Counted from the stretch's first letter, positions 59,301 through 60,871 are shown. The stretch: 64,000 nt of DNA from Prorocentrum cordatum (GCA_963575745.1 CAUYUJ010005014.1:271297-335296); one strand, 5' to 3'. The notes: generated by a model not told the origin, from the letters alone. Made by a program: numbers and translations.

Positions 59301-59509
59301 GTCATCGTCATCGTCATCGTCATCATCATCATCATCATCATCATCATCGTCATCATCACCAGCATCATCCTCGTCAGCAGCATCACCCTCGTTATCATTC
59401 CAGTTTGTCCGGGGCAACCTGCACCACGTCTGCGTGCTCATCGGCGTGGCCGTACGGGACCGGCCTGCGGCTGGGGTCGTCTTCCAGCCGTGGGTCGGCG
59501 GCGATCGAG
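21397..59509 (+). CDS. BPNT1: 3'(2'),5'-bisphosphate nucleotidase-like gene (whole span, 3' end outside window)
   Basis: Family role: Mg-dependent, lithium-sensitive phosphatase removing the 3'-phosphate from adenosine 3',5'-bisphosphate (sulfur metabolism) and often the 1-phosphate from inositol 1,4-bisphosphate. Five exons are recognised in order on the + strand: 21397-21471, 23638-23715, 29759-29824, 52178-52246 and 59404-59509, all joined in phase 0 at the junctions I can check. Together they show the N-terminal helix (LARRAGE/VMREVRAEGQLG), the metal-binding VGEEDE, the signature WVDPLDGTIE/FVRG split across an intron, and the VLIGVAV...GVVFQPW strand pair. About eight residues expected between exons 2 and 3 (a T-x-A-D-R-like segment) are not located, and residues after VVFQPW with the last metal-binding Asp lie beyond the window. 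Introns start GT, GC or GA. A complete Sec14 gene lies inside the 29.8-52.2 kb interval. Alternative: two partial nucleotidase copies rather than one gene. Confidence 0.6.
21532..21669. mobile_element. Inverted-repeat element GCGCGTTCC (copy 2)
   Basis: Uninterrupted 138-bp copy: GCGCGTTCCACTGCTCGCAA to TAGTGGAACGCGC, with GATTTATCGTAGATCC inside. It lies 60 bp into nucleotidase intron 1. Confidence 0.85.
21691..21825. repeat. GCGCGGATTTCT foldback family (copy in nucleotidase intron 1)
   Basis: TTGTGGCGCTCCTTGCGGAT at the left pairs with the inverse around AGTCCGCTCCTGAGCGCC. The core is CTCCTGGCGGCGCCTCCGGC and GCCAGGGAGGGGGGTCCAG. Related copies: 37882-38028, 45187-45322, 47764-47890 and 50636-50749, plus parts at 29216-29285 and 42113-42182. 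Confidence 0.7.
22186..22373 (+). mobile_element. CCCAGACC foldback element, 188 bp (copy 1)
   Basis: Starts CCCAGACCTTCC and ends GGGGATCTGGG. Interior landmarks shared by all copies: GTGAAAAAATCGCGACGGGA, GGCCTCCAGGGGGGCCC, GGGATGAAAGACCGGTCCC and GGGGAATGGGTCGAGACCTC. Confidence 0.85.
22375..23028. repeat. (GGGGGA)n and (GGA)n purine tracts
   Basis: GGGGGAG repeats at about 22378-22445 and a long GGA/GAG/GCA tract at about 22822-23028, within nucleotidase intron 1. A GGCGGAAG-family fragment lies at about 22499-22568. The 602-residue frame crossing this on the minus strand is a repeat artefact. Confidence 0.9.
23638..23715 (+). CDS. BPNT1: Bisphosphate nucleotidase-like exon 2
   Basis: Acceptor CCCCTCCAGAG|GTC after a pyrimidine-rich stretch. 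Twenty-six codons read VMREVRAEGQLGAHNKK then LEGDERDAQ. This matches the family's second helix and the G-x-L-G...K loop. The donor is CCCAG|GCCGCC, a GC intron. In relatives a T-x-A-D-R-x-A-Q segment should follow at once; it is not in this exon. Confidence 0.6.
24045..24227. mobile_element. GTACTCCAGATTTCG inverted-repeat element, 183 bp
   Basis: GTACTCCAGATTTCGTAATA and GGGCGGGGGGTCT at the left are mirrored at the right (AGACCCCCTCCC, TATTACGAAATCTGGAGTAC). About 33-bp terminal repeats, no coding capacity. Only one copy seen here. Confidence 0.8.
24233..24413 (+). repeat. GCATCCTTG dispersed repeat (copy 1)
   Basis: Homologous to 29545-29720: GGTCAACCTGCACAGCAAGG, TTTTGCATCCTTGCCTC, CGCTCGAAAAACGTC, CGCGCATCCTTATGACACGG. 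The ends GTCAACC and GGTTGAC are inverted, suggesting short terminal repeats. Confidence 0.65.
24620..24890 (+). repeat. GTGCTTGTTGG repeat with two tandem 109-bp units
   Basis: TTCTTCGTGCTTGTTGG recurs at about 24652 and 24761, each followed by GGGGGAGGG, GGATGTTCTGAGTG and GGTCTCGTGTTC-like words. A one-unit relative lies at 60285-60450. Confidence 0.65.
25105..25180. repeat. (CCT)n microsatellite
   Basis: About 25 perfect CCT units. 24890-25105 and 25180-25580 show no gene; a partial CCCAGACC-family stretch lies around 25490-25570. Confidence 0.95.
25582..25743. mobile_element. GATGATCCTCAG inverted-repeat element, 162 bp
   Basis: GATGATCCTCAGGACGTGTG at the left and the inverse CACACGTTCTGAGGATCATC at the right; about 40-bp imperfect terminal repeats including an inner ACGTGTGTTT pairing. 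Confidence 0.75.
26302..26511. mobile_element. AGGCCTCC/GATCGCGC inverted-repeat element (210 bp)
   Basis: Starts AGGCCTCCCAGATGGGGTCC, ends GGACCCCATCCAGGAGGCCT, with inner GGAGGATCGCGC/GCGCGATCCTCC and CATCGCCGATGC palindromes. Fullest copy of the family. 25745-26300 before it has a shared TCGCCTGCCCAACGGC core (about 25786-25870) but no gene I can support. Confidence 0.85.
26512..27224. other. Intronic sequence with short GGA tracts only
   Basis: GGA repeats at about 26811-26842 and 27046-27092. No exon-like frame with plausible splice sites was found. Confidence 0.5.
27225..27565. repeat. (CAC)n/(CAT)n microsatellite
   Basis: CAC then CAT trinucleotides with TCC and CAG interruptions; encodes poly-His only as an artefact. 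Confidence 0.9.
27570..29215. other. Intronic sequence, nothing further recognised
   Basis: A CCT tract lies at about 28445-28505. AGGTTAAACGCCGCCAGTGC then CCCAGAATCGGC at about 28700-28735 weakly recalls the interior of the nested TA element (12160-12215). No gene seen. Confidence 0.45.
29216..29285. repeat. GCGCGGATTTCT foldback family (partial)
   Basis: GGAGGTCCACGCGGATATCT then GAATCGGCGCTGGAC matches the left half of 37882-38028. Confidence 0.55.
29545..29720 (+). repeat. GCATCCTTG dispersed repeat (copy 2), ends 38 bp before an exon
   Basis: Matches 24233-24413 along its length (CCCTTGCATCCTTCC, CTTTCGTTGGCCG, CGCTCGAAAAGC, CGCGCATCCTTCTGATACGG). It forms the end of the intron before the exon at 29759. 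Confidence 0.65.
29759..29824 (+). CDS. BPNT1: Bisphosphate nucleotidase-like exon with the GEED metal-binding motif
   Basis: A good acceptor (CCCACCTTCCCCCGCCCCGAGCAG|GAC) leads into 22 codons, DVIVSSLRDMFPGIRI then VGEEDE, and a donor GACGAG|GCCTCA (GC intron). VGEED is the family's conserved acidic motif whose Glu binds catalytic Mg; the preceding helix with a Phe-Pro before the strand is typical. Phase 0 at both ends. About eight residues expected before DVIV are missing from both this exon and exon 2. Confidence 0.7.
30041..30252. mobile_element. AGGCCTCC/GATCGCGC inverted-repeat element (212 bp), flanked by a 33-bp direct repeat
   Basis: AGCCTCCCAGTAGATGGGTT to CCCGATCCAGGAGGCCT with the usual CATCGCCGATGC core. 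TCTCAGAGGTCCCCG and TCTGTCTG occur on both sides (30004-30039 and 30262-30298). Confidence 0.8.
30363..30491 (+). repeat. GGCGGAAG foldback family (copy with end repeats)
   Basis: GTTGTCATCTCTTCC at the left and GGAAGATGATAACG at the right are inverted; interior GGCGGAAGGCGGCGG and GCGGAAATAAAACGAGGCC. Confidence 0.6.
30598..30690. repeat. (GGA)n microsatellite
   Basis: About 28 GGA units. 30690-31330 is GC-rich without a supportable gene. Confidence 0.95.
31333..31520 (+). mobile_element. CCCAGACC foldback element, 188 bp (copy 2)
   Basis: CCCAGACCTCCTCGCGTTGT to GTCGGGGGTCTGGG; interior GAATCACGACGGGAGG and GGGGTCCAGATCTTTGGGGG. Confidence 0.85.
31521..32279. other. Intronic sequence, nothing recognised
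   Basis: Moderate-GC unique sequence; CGCCTTCCTACTTC-type words repeat near 31940-32040. No coding frame. Confidence 0.5.
32280..32602. repeat. (GGA)n purine tracts
   Basis: Several GGA/GAG blocks with AGCA interruptions, up to 32602. Confidence 0.9.
32754..32893 (+). CDS. Candidate additional exon, gene uncertain
   Basis: A long pyrimidine tract ends CAAACCTCCAG|GCC at 32753/32754, and the phase-0 frame then reads KEARTRLSEVPPLPRMEV and EAPRPPLIVVVVE with coding-like GC-ending codons. It lies between the GEED exon and the WVDPLDGT exon, where some nucleotidases have a variable insert of similar length, so it may belong to that gene. The donor is unclear (GTCGAG|TACAGT is not a GT/GC/GA site), so this is a hypothesis. 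Confidence 0.3.
32900..34120. other. Intronic sequence with repeat fragments
   Basis: Fragments of the CCCAGACC family (about 33490-33620 and 34017-34070) and a right-end fragment of the TA-type nested element (about 33935-34016). No gene seen. Confidence 0.45.
34125..34530. repeat. Long (CCT)n microsatellite with CTGCTC interruptions
   Basis: About 400 bp of CCT/CTC; the last 90 bp are nearly perfect. Confidence 0.95.
34786..34872. repeat. Cluster of GCGATCGGTCCGAAG palindromes
   Basis: CTTCGGACCGATCGCAA is followed after four bases by its exact inverse TTGCGATCGGTCCGAAG, giving a hairpin with 17-bp arms. Further TCCGAAGTGGTTGCGATCGG copies flank it. 34872-35560 shows no supportable gene. 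Confidence 0.7.
35560..36010 (+). repeat. CTTGGGGCCTC minisatellite with TTGGAGCGTCGGG trailer
   Basis: Degenerate GGGGCCTCTTGGG units, then CGTCTTGGAGCGTCGGGGGG and CCGAAAAGACAATGACGCC. The same trailer follows the array at 41330-41700, so array and trailer form one dispersed element. Confidence 0.65.
36227..36445 (+). CDS. Exon-like open frame, unrecognised
   Basis: After CCTCAAG|GGC the frame reads GTVADLGLVEALSHAAAV, then RSDRWLAAGHLEAW, then GVLAAFAWHAAGVDAIALRA before TAA. The composition looks like a soluble helical protein, but codon use is less GC-ending than in the two good genes and no partner exon is evident. Possibly a fragment of an unrelated gene or a chance frame. Confidence 0.25.
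36463..36609. mobile_element. AGTCGGGC inverted-repeat element (copy 2)
   Basis: AGTCGGGCATGTCCTTCTAC at the left and GTAGGAGGACGTGCCCGACC at the right: the cleanest terminal repeats of this family. AT-rich interior. 36610-37030 has no other feature. Confidence 0.8.
37030..37200. repeat. (CT)n dinucleotide tract
   Basis: CT repeats with GT interruptions, followed by C-rich sequence to about 37440. A partial CCCAGACC-family stretch lies at about 37480-37590. Confidence 0.9.
37657..37844 (-). mobile_element. CCCAGACC foldback element, 188 bp (copy 3)
   Basis: Reads CCCAGACCCCCGACGTCA...GAGGGGGTCTGGG; relative to copies 1 and 2 it is inverted (GACGTCGACCCCCAGAGG precedes the GGGCCCCCC part). 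Confidence 0.85.
37882..38028. repeat. GCGCGGATTTCT foldback family, best copy
   Basis: AACGCGGAGGTCCGCGCGGA at the left and TCCGCGCGGACCTCCGCGC at the right are near-perfect inverses; about 147 bp. It ends 59 bp before the ATG of the Sec14 gene. Confidence 0.75.
38087..38269 (+). CDS. Sec14-like gene exon 1
   Basis: ATG at 38087 gives MAADATCLTCPGRRR, an Ala-rich linker and LPAEQRARLADFRALLG, the first helix of the CRAL-TRIO N domain. The donor GCGGAG|GCGTAG (GC type) falls two codons before an apparent stop, so the TAG at 38273 is intronic. The start is the first ATG of the open exon; an upstream non-coding exon cannot be excluded. Confidence 0.55.
38087..46657 (+). CDS. Sec14-like CRAL-TRIO lipid-transfer protein, eight exons, C-terminal tail anchor
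   Basis: Family role: binds and exchanges phosphatidylinositol or other lipids between membranes. Exons: 38087-38269, 42338-42439, 43527-43613, 44234-44377, 44911-about 45158, about 45371-45555, 45928-46011 and 46432-46657; about 415 residues. The N-terminal CRAL-TRIO helical domain (about residues 40-125) includes LPAEQRARLADFRALLG and LLLRFLRARRWDLAAAK. The lipid-binding domain (about 155-340) includes SPVAYFGHDRE, QVIIMDLAGM, YPETLGMHFFVNTPWVF and ILGSDF, and ends LPRELGGTNDF. The last exon adds an Ala/Gly-rich spacer and one hydrophobic segment (HLVAIALAAVACSCWLVA) within five residues of the stop, predicting a tail-anchored membrane protein facing the cytosol. Introns start GC, GA or GT and end AG, and the reading frame is kept at every junction except the unresolved 45.16-45.37 kb one. 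The whole gene lies inside an apparent nucleotidase intron. The family is large, so I give no symbol. Confidence 0.75.
38300..38560. repeat. (TA)n then (AAT)/(AAG)n in Sec14 intron 1
   Basis: TA dinucleotides at about 38300-38362 and AAG/AAT trinucleotides at about 38400-38553. Confidence 0.9.
38640..39150 (-). repeat. Degenerate CCCAAGACGGCC repeats (inverted CTTGGGGCC class)
   Basis: GCCCCAAGACGGTC-like words recur throughout; reverse orientation of the minisatellite class seen at 11085, 35560 and 41330. Confidence 0.6.
39150..40368. other. Sec14 intron 1, no feature recognised
   Basis: Moderately C/T-rich (short CCT and TTCC runs). No exon-like frame with splice signals. Confidence 0.45.
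40369..40545. repeat. (CCT)n microsatellite
   Basis: About 55 CCT units in two blocks separated by TCTCTCC and CCCC. 40545-41330 holds only a short (TA)n at 41150-41172. Confidence 0.95.
41330..41930 (+). repeat. CTTGGGGCCTC minisatellite with TTGGAGCGTCGGG trailer (second copy)
   Basis: GGGGCCTCTTGG units on both sides of CGTCTTGGAGCGTCGGGAAG and CCGAAAAGAGGAGAACACC; homologous to 35560-36010. Confidence 0.65.
42113..42182. repeat. GCGCGGATTTCT foldback family (right half)
   Basis: TTGGCGCTCTCCGCACGCCA, GGGAGGGGGGTCCCGGCGCA and CACGCGGAGCGCC match the right half of 21691-21825. Confidence 0.55.
42338..42439 (+). CDS. Sec14-like gene exon 2
   Basis: Thirty-four codons, KKAWFLPRCAPGEADEQ then LLLRFLRARRWDLAAAK, the conserved RFLRAR-x-(W/F)D-(L/V)-x-x-A helix of CRAL-TRIO N domains. 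The acceptor GGCGGAG|AAA is chosen because it keeps phase 0 with exon 1; an earlier acceptor at GAGCAG|GGC (42317/42318) is possible. Donor CCAAG|GACCAG, a GA intron. Confidence 0.75.
42597..42765. mobile_element. AGTCGGGC inverted-repeat element (copy 3), in Sec14 intron 2
   Basis: AGTCGGGCCCTGTTCCTCTG at the left and CAGGGGAAGAGGCTCGACC at the right; AT-rich middle with TTTTGTTAGTTGGTTTTTG. Confidence 0.7.
42984..43158. mobile_element. GGGGGAAGGCTTCTT inverted-repeat element (copy 2), in Sec14 intron 2
   Basis: GGGGGGCAGGGGGAGGGGGG then AAGGCTTCT mirrored at the right by AGAAGCCTTCCCCCC; about 35-bp near-perfect ends. Shares ATCTATAGATGTAAGGCTGG with copy 1 and has two extra GAAGCAGCCTCCTTC units. 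Confidence 0.8.
43282..43459 (-). mobile_element. CCCAGACC foldback element (copy 4), in Sec14 intron 2
   Basis: CCCAGACCCCCGACGTCATG to GAGGGGGGTCTGGG, with CCCCAGAGGTTTCGACC and GGCCCGGGAAGGGCCCCC inside. Confidence 0.85.
43527..43613 (+). CDS. Sec14-like gene exon 3
   Basis: Acceptor CCCGAGAG|GAG; 29 codons, EQFEAAQRWRAESGADRL then RRRASGPSGAE. Joined to exon 2 it gives AAAKEQFEAAQRWRAES, the expected K-x-x-x-x-x-L-x-W-R helix. Donor GCCGAG|GTGTCG, a GT intron. Confidence 0.7.
43666..43800. repeat. (CCT)n microsatellite with CGC interruptions
   Basis: About 45 units in Sec14 intron 3; a short GGGGGAGGAGAAGCGGCACC sequence flanks it on both sides (about 43620-43645 and 43815-43840). Confidence 0.9.
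43877..44095 (+). mobile_element. CCCAGACC foldback element (copy 5, 219 bp), in Sec14 intron 3
   Basis: CCCAGACCCCCTCGAGTAGT to GTCGGGTGTCTGGG. Longer than other copies because the inner TCATGACGTCGACCCCCAG is partly duplicated as an inverted pair (44023-44070). Confidence 0.8.
44234..44377 (+). CDS. Sec14-like gene exon 4
   Basis: Forty-eight codons from acceptor GATAGAG|GTG: VARAAARDPRLSSGG, VERFPEQRLVERHDKES, VWRRLSPVAYFGHDRE. SPVAYFGHDRE is the first strand of the CRAL-TRIO fold; the next exon supplies the Gly of the usual D-x-E-G-R. Donor CGGGAG|GCCGGG, a GC intron. The first ten residues depend on the acceptor choice, made because it keeps phase 0. Confidence 0.65.
44630..44905. repeat. 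(GGA)n tract reaching almost to exon 5
   Basis: GGA repeats with two copies of GGCGGAGGATGTGAGGGCGA about 72 bp apart. It ends about 5 bp before the acceptor at 44910, so this acceptor follows a purine tract, not a pyrimidine tract. Confidence 0.9.
44911..45158 (+). CDS. Sec14-like gene exon 5
   Basis: After GTCCGAG| the frame reads GGAGRGVASCNFPEMLQRFG, then a long helix with LQEVQAARMAEASALLG, then SQVIIMDLAGMAWK and SLAVFLEQISI. IIMDLAGM is the central strand and Asp-Leu-x-Gly turn of Sec14 proteins. The donor is probably CGGGGAG|GAGAAC at 45158/45159 but the phase to exon 6 does not resolve, so the last three to four residues are uncertain. Confidence 0.75.
45187..45322. repeat. GCGCGGATTTCT foldback family in Sec14 intron 5
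   Basis: GGAGATCCGCACGGAGCTCC at the left and GAGACCGGCGCGGGGGCCTC at the right, with GGCGGCGCCAGC in the centre. It makes up most of this roughly 210-bp intron. Confidence 0.6.
45371..45555 (+). CDS. Sec14-like gene exon 6
   Basis: YPETLGMHFFVNTPWVFT starting at 45383, then RALRPALDPTTVSKMHILG, then SDFRAELLRHIDPGQLPR. This is the most diagnostic CRAL-TRIO block (Y-P-E-x-L-x..N-x-P-W-x-F..P-x-L-D-x-x-T-x-x-K-x). The acceptor upstream of GARCYPE is not identified. Donor CTGCCCAG|GCCGCC, a GC intron, phase 2. Confidence 0.8.
45780..45921 (-). mobile_element. CCCAGACC foldback element (copy 6, shortened), in Sec14 intron 6
   Basis: GTCCAGACCACTTCCC to GGCTCTCTGGG with CCCGAGACCCGGCAAGGGCG inside. 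It ends six bases before the acceptor of exon 7. Confidence 0.65.
45928..46011 (+). CDS. Sec14-like gene exon 7
   Basis: Acceptor GGGAACCAG|GGAGCTC. The split Arg codon joins to give LPRELGGTNDFDVLWSPMG, the end of the CRAL-TRIO domain, then SSELEELLGRHR. Donor CCACAG|GCAGGA, a GC intron, phase 2. Confidence 0.75.
46199..46392 (-). mobile_element. CCCAGACC foldback element (copy 7), in Sec14 intron 7
   Basis: CCCAGACCCCCGCCGTCATG to GAGGGGGTCTGGG; it ends 39 bp before the acceptor of exon 8. Confidence 0.85.
46432..46657 (+). CDS. Sec14-like gene exon 8 (terminal) with membrane tail
   Basis: Acceptor CCCGACAG|GGCGGCG keeps the frame of exon 7. An Ala/Gly/Arg-rich spacer is followed by HLVAIALAAVACSCWLVA, a single hydrophobic helix five residues before the TGA at 46655-46657. 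Tail anchors are not typical of yeast Sec14 itself but occur in some CRAL-TRIO proteins. Confidence 0.65.
46660..47394. other. 3' flank of the Sec14 gene, no gene recognised
   Basis: GC-rich. A CCCAGACC-family fragment lies at about 46840-46905 (GGGGAAGGGGTCCGGACGGC, ATGACGTCGGGGGCC) and a scrap at about 47125-47170. Confidence 0.45.
47395..47522. repeat. GAGTGACCTTTGGTGCG element (diverged copy)
   Basis: GCCGGAGTGACCTCTATTGC at the left and CCAGGGTCACTGTTGTGTGT at the right; relative of 60872-61042. Confidence 0.55.
47764..47890. repeat. GCGCGGATTTCT foldback family
   Basis: AGAGCTCCGCGCGGATTTCT to CCGCGCGGACCTCC, centre GGCGGCGCCTCCAGCGCC. 47890-48385 shows only degenerate GTGCAAGCTATGTGG words. 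Confidence 0.7.
48385..49000 (+). repeat. Segment homologous to 17075-17410, with a (TA)n insertion
   Basis: TTGCAAGACCCATG, TGGCTGCTTGGCGTTGGCTG then CTGCGGCCGCGC correspond to 17410-17290 read on the minus strand. CACTTCGGTGCGGGTCGG and the GATGACG-rich part correspond to 17240-17080. The middle (about 48590-48780) contains (TA)n and is absent from the other copy. Confidence 0.65.
49001..49955. other. Nucleotidase intron, no feature recognised
   Basis: Moderate GC; no coding frame with matching splice sites and no second copy in the window noticed. Confidence 0.45.
49957..50149. mobile_element. CGAAATGGGTACGG inverted-repeat element, 193 bp
   Basis: CGAAATGGGTACGGAAAGCA then GCCCAACAGCA at the left; the inverse TGCTGTTGGGC then TTCCGTACCCATTTCGG at the right. 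The core CGAGACAAACGGCCGCCTGC recurs in diverged form at about 23965-24030 and 25786-25870. Confidence 0.8.
50382..50606. repeat. Two tandem 114-bp hairpin units
   Basis: Each unit has AATCATCAGGGGTAACTCGG, TAACTCGGGTTCG (or TAACGCGGGTTCG), then the inverted CCGAACCCGAGTTACCCC and CCGAGTTA. Units start near 50384 and 50498; each can fold on itself, and variant bases are mirrored within unit 2 (AACGCGGGTT pairs with AACCCGCGTT). Confidence 0.8.
50636..50749. repeat. GCGCGGATTTCT foldback family
   Basis: GGAGGTCCGCTCGGATGTCT to GTGCGGGGACCTCC, centre GGCGGCGCCTCCGACGCC. Confidence 0.7.
51235..51420 (+). mobile_element. CCCAGACC foldback element (copy 8)
   Basis: TGCAGACCTCCTCGCGCTGT to GTCGGGGGTCTGGG with GGGATGAGAAACCGGTCCCC and GGGGTCCAGACCTCTAGGGG inside. 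The left end lacks the first C residues. Confidence 0.8.
51575..51760 (+). mobile_element. CCCAGACC foldback element (copy 9, diverged)
   Basis: CATCCTCGCGTCGTGAAGAA, GGTGAAAAGCTGGTCCCC, GGGGGTCCAGACCTCTGGGC and GTCACGACATCGGACGCC follow the family order but both ends are degraded. 51760-52177 shows no other feature. Confidence 0.65.
52178..52246 (+). CDS. BPNT1: Bisphosphate nucleotidase-like exon with the WVDPLDGT active-site signature
   Basis: Acceptor GGTCTTTCAG|GCC; 23 codons AIAKSFTYDDTCL then WVDPLDGTIE. W-V-D-P-L-D-G-T is the hallmark of the inositol monophosphatase superfamily; its two Asp residues bind catalytic Mg. The donor is ATTGAG|GAGCCG (GA intron). The family pattern needs an aromatic residue after DGT-x-x, and the next exon starts with Phe, which supports this splice. 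Confidence 0.75.
52247..52493. other. Start of the intron before the FVRG exon
   Basis: The frame stays open past the donor but gives no family-like sequence, in keeping with intron. No repeat recognised. Confidence 0.4.
52494..52615 (+). repeat. GGCGGAAG foldback family (copy 4)
   Basis: CCTTTCGGAAGGCCGCGGAG, GGAGGCGGCTCTGCGGGCGG, GCTGGCGGAAGCTGGCC; related to 15893-15975 and 30363-30491. Confidence 0.6.
52640..53350. repeat. (GGA)n, (CT)n and (CCT)n tracts
   Basis: GGA/GCA tract at about 52660-52800, CT repeats at about 52920-52952 and CCT/CAT tracts at about 53125-53345. Confidence 0.85.
53351..54060. other. Intronic sequence, nothing recognised
   Basis: Lower-GC unique sequence without coding bias or a second copy. 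Confidence 0.45.
54062..54345. repeat. (CAT)n/(CAG)n microsatellite
   Basis: CAT trinucleotides with CAG and ACC interruptions. Confidence 0.9.
54359..57140 (+). pseudogene. Frameshifted coding relic, protein not recognised, split by a (CAT)n tract
   Basis: I do not recognise this protein. Coding-like sequence with strongly GC-ending codons continues on the + strand while the frame changes repeatedly. Examples: VRLARDLSAHRAERLRIAEE (54359 frame), WLEGLRRNVELHAEARSLAG (about 54670-54730), KGAVLACHLEVSLPALAV (about 54822), VEAEVSIYINEWLVELQRW (about 55226), RITRACNELAAAVLERVAS (about 55815), IGQLRELWAGVSRDAARRHA (about 56396), DQDYDRFDLVVAKLMIPHIV (about 56599) and ATDLAALAKEVEQRG (about 56900). 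No introns separate the pieces. It is helical, Ala/Arg/Glu-rich and about 900 codons long in total. It may be a retroposed gene copy or a retroelement ORF, or a gene with assembly indels. It lies inside the nucleotidase intron between the 52.2 and 59.4 kb exons. Confidence 0.4.
56048..56292. repeat. (CAT)n microsatellite within the coding relic
   Basis: CAT/CAG trinucleotides, about 240 bp; a 479-residue frame crosses it with a poly-His stretch. Confidence 0.95.
57650..58132 (+). pseudogene. Coding-like fragment, unrecognised
   Basis: LFGHAWAELFARIGAQAH, then RLPAAPVDVFRVELSDAK with coding-type codons, then Ser/Arg-rich sequence to a stop at about 58130. It may be the tail of the 54.4-57.1 kb relic. 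57145-57650 between them shows no feature. Confidence 0.3.
58558..58694. mobile_element. AGTCGGGC inverted-repeat element (copy 4)
   Basis: AGTCGAGCGTGTCCCTCTGC at the left and GTAGGAGGACACGCCCGACC at the right; AT-rich interior TTTTTGACTGTTTCTGAAT as in copy 1. 58132-58557 holds nothing else recognised. Confidence 0.75.
59073..59209. mobile_element. Inverted-repeat element GCGCGTTCC (copy 3)
   Basis: GAGTTCCACTACTCGCAAAG to TAGTGGAATGCGC with CTTCGATGAAATTTCTCG inside; preceded by CACCGA as in the other copies. 58695-59072 shows nothing further. Confidence 0.85.
59230..59400. repeat. (CAT)n microsatellite directly before an exon
   Basis: CAT/CGT trinucleotides; the CATTCCAG acceptor at 59396-59403 follows immediately. 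Confidence 0.9.
59404..59509 (+). CDS. BPNT1: Bisphosphate nucleotidase-like exon (FVRG to GVVFQPW)
   Basis: After ATTCCAG| the frame reads FVRGNLHHVCVLIGVAV, then RDRPAAGVVFQPWVGG. Joined to the previous exon it gives DPLDGTIEFVRG, completing the family pattern. The rest matches the V-x-V-L-I-G-(I/V)-A...G-V-(I/V)-x-Q-P strands of bisphosphate nucleotidases rather than inositol monophosphatases. A likely donor is GATCGAG|GCGCGC at 59509/59510 (GC intron, phase 1). Later exons, with the last catalytic Asp (W-D-x-C-A-P-E region), were not found before 64000. Confidence 0.75.
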
Positions 59510-59534
59510 GCGCGCGCAAGCCCACGTCTTCTCT

Positions 59535-59539
59535 ATCTG

Positions 59540-59588
<49 letters not shown>

Positions 59589-59900
59589 TTATATATTATT
59601 GTTGTCTTACGGATGATCCCTCTCTCTCTCTCCCTCCTCTCTCTCTCTCTCTCTCTCGCCGTCCATTCATCTCTCTCCCTTTTTTTTTTTCTCTCTCTCT
59701 CTCTCTCTCTCCTCTCCTCTCCTCTCTCTCTCTCTCTCTCCCTATAGATATATGCATAGATATAATCAGATCGAGATGCGTATAGATATATGTTTATAGT
59801 TATATATATATATATACATACATACACTGAAATATAGACATATGTATATATAGACCTCTTTCTCTTCCCGTCTCTCTCTCTCTCTCGCGCGCACGTGTGT
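59535..59900. repeat. (CT)n and (TA)n tracts
   Basis: CT repeats at about 59547-59740 interrupted by TA runs, with further TATA and CATACA at 59740-59860. Confidence 0.9.
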
Positions 59901-60284
59901 TCTTTCTGGCCACGTTCGGGGATTGTCCATTCCTCCTCCTTCCCTGGCTCCTACTCCAGCACCCCTGTCCATCTCTCAGATTCCGGTTCATTTTCCCACT
60001 CCCGTTTCCAGCCCAAGCTCGTGTTCCACGATTCTGCCTAACGGGCCGTCAGCTGGCATGTTGCTCAAAGGCGCACCGTCTTTGCTGAGGCTACGGCGTG
60101 CACTCCGTGCCCTGATGGGCACGGGTCGTCACTATCTTCACGACTTGTCGTCAGGCAGCCCGAAACTCGAGACCGGAAGCCATGTGTAGTCGGCGGATAA
60201 CGGGCCCTCGCAGCCGAAATCGAGAGCAAACGCCAGGGCTGCAAAGGTCATCTCCACGGAGACCCGAGGACAGACAATCGGACC
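59901..60284. other. No recognisable feature
   Basis: Mixed-composition sequence; no exon with family similarity and no repeat match. Confidence 0.4.
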
Positions 60285-60450
60285 GCGGCAGGAGGTCGAG
60301 GTCGGCTCGGGGAGGAACCCTGGAAGAATCTTCCTGCTCGTTGGACGCTCCTGCGCATCCTTTTGGGAGGGTGCTCTCGAATGCTCCTCCGCTTGGCCGG
60401 CGGAGGATCCCGTGTCCCTGCAGGATGTCCTCCTGTCCCGGGCCCGGCCG
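60285..60450 (+). repeat. GTGCTTGTTGG repeat, one-unit relative
   Basis: GAGGTCGAGGTCGGCTCGGG, TTCCTGCTCGTTGGACGCTC, GGAGGGTGCTCTCGAATGCT and GGCCGGCGGAGGATCCCGTG follow the order of 24620-24890. Confidence 0.55.
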
Positions 60451-60464
60451 CACTTGCGGGCGCC

Positions 60465-60467
60465 AAG

Positions 60468-60512
<45 letters not shown>

Positions 60513-60540
60513 CAAATCCATATATATATATATACACACC
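60465..60540. repeat. (TA)n/(CA)n microsatellite
   Basis: TA dinucleotides, CACACACACC and a second TA run. 60540-60870 contains a GC-rich frame with VACGECGRVLPRPG that I do not call as an exon. Confidence 0.9.
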
Positions 60541-60871
60541 AAATCCACCCCCATTCCTCCTCCCTCCTCTTCCCTCCTCTTCCTCGCCCCTGCCGTGGGA
60601 GAGAGAGGGGGCGAGGGAGGGGCTGGTGGTGCACCTGCTCCAGCCGCGCAGCACTGCGCCTGGGCTCGGAGAGGCCGCGGCGGGCCGGCCCCGCGGGGCG
60701 CCGCCGCGCTTCCGCCCACATGGGGCGCGGCCGGCCGAGCGCGGCCGAGCGCGGCGCCGGGGCCGCGGCCGGCGCCTCCGGCAGCGGCAGGGGCGGCACG
60801 GTGGCCTGCGGCGAGTGCGGGCGGGTGCTGCCCAGGCCGGGCGCCTCGCGGCGGCGAGCGAGGCGGCTAGA

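Noticed and set aside
60706-60871. VACGECGRVLPRPG frame as a zinc-ribbon exon
   Set aside because: Only one Cys-x-x-Cys pair, GC-rich Arg/Ala context, and no partner exon; not strong enough to call.
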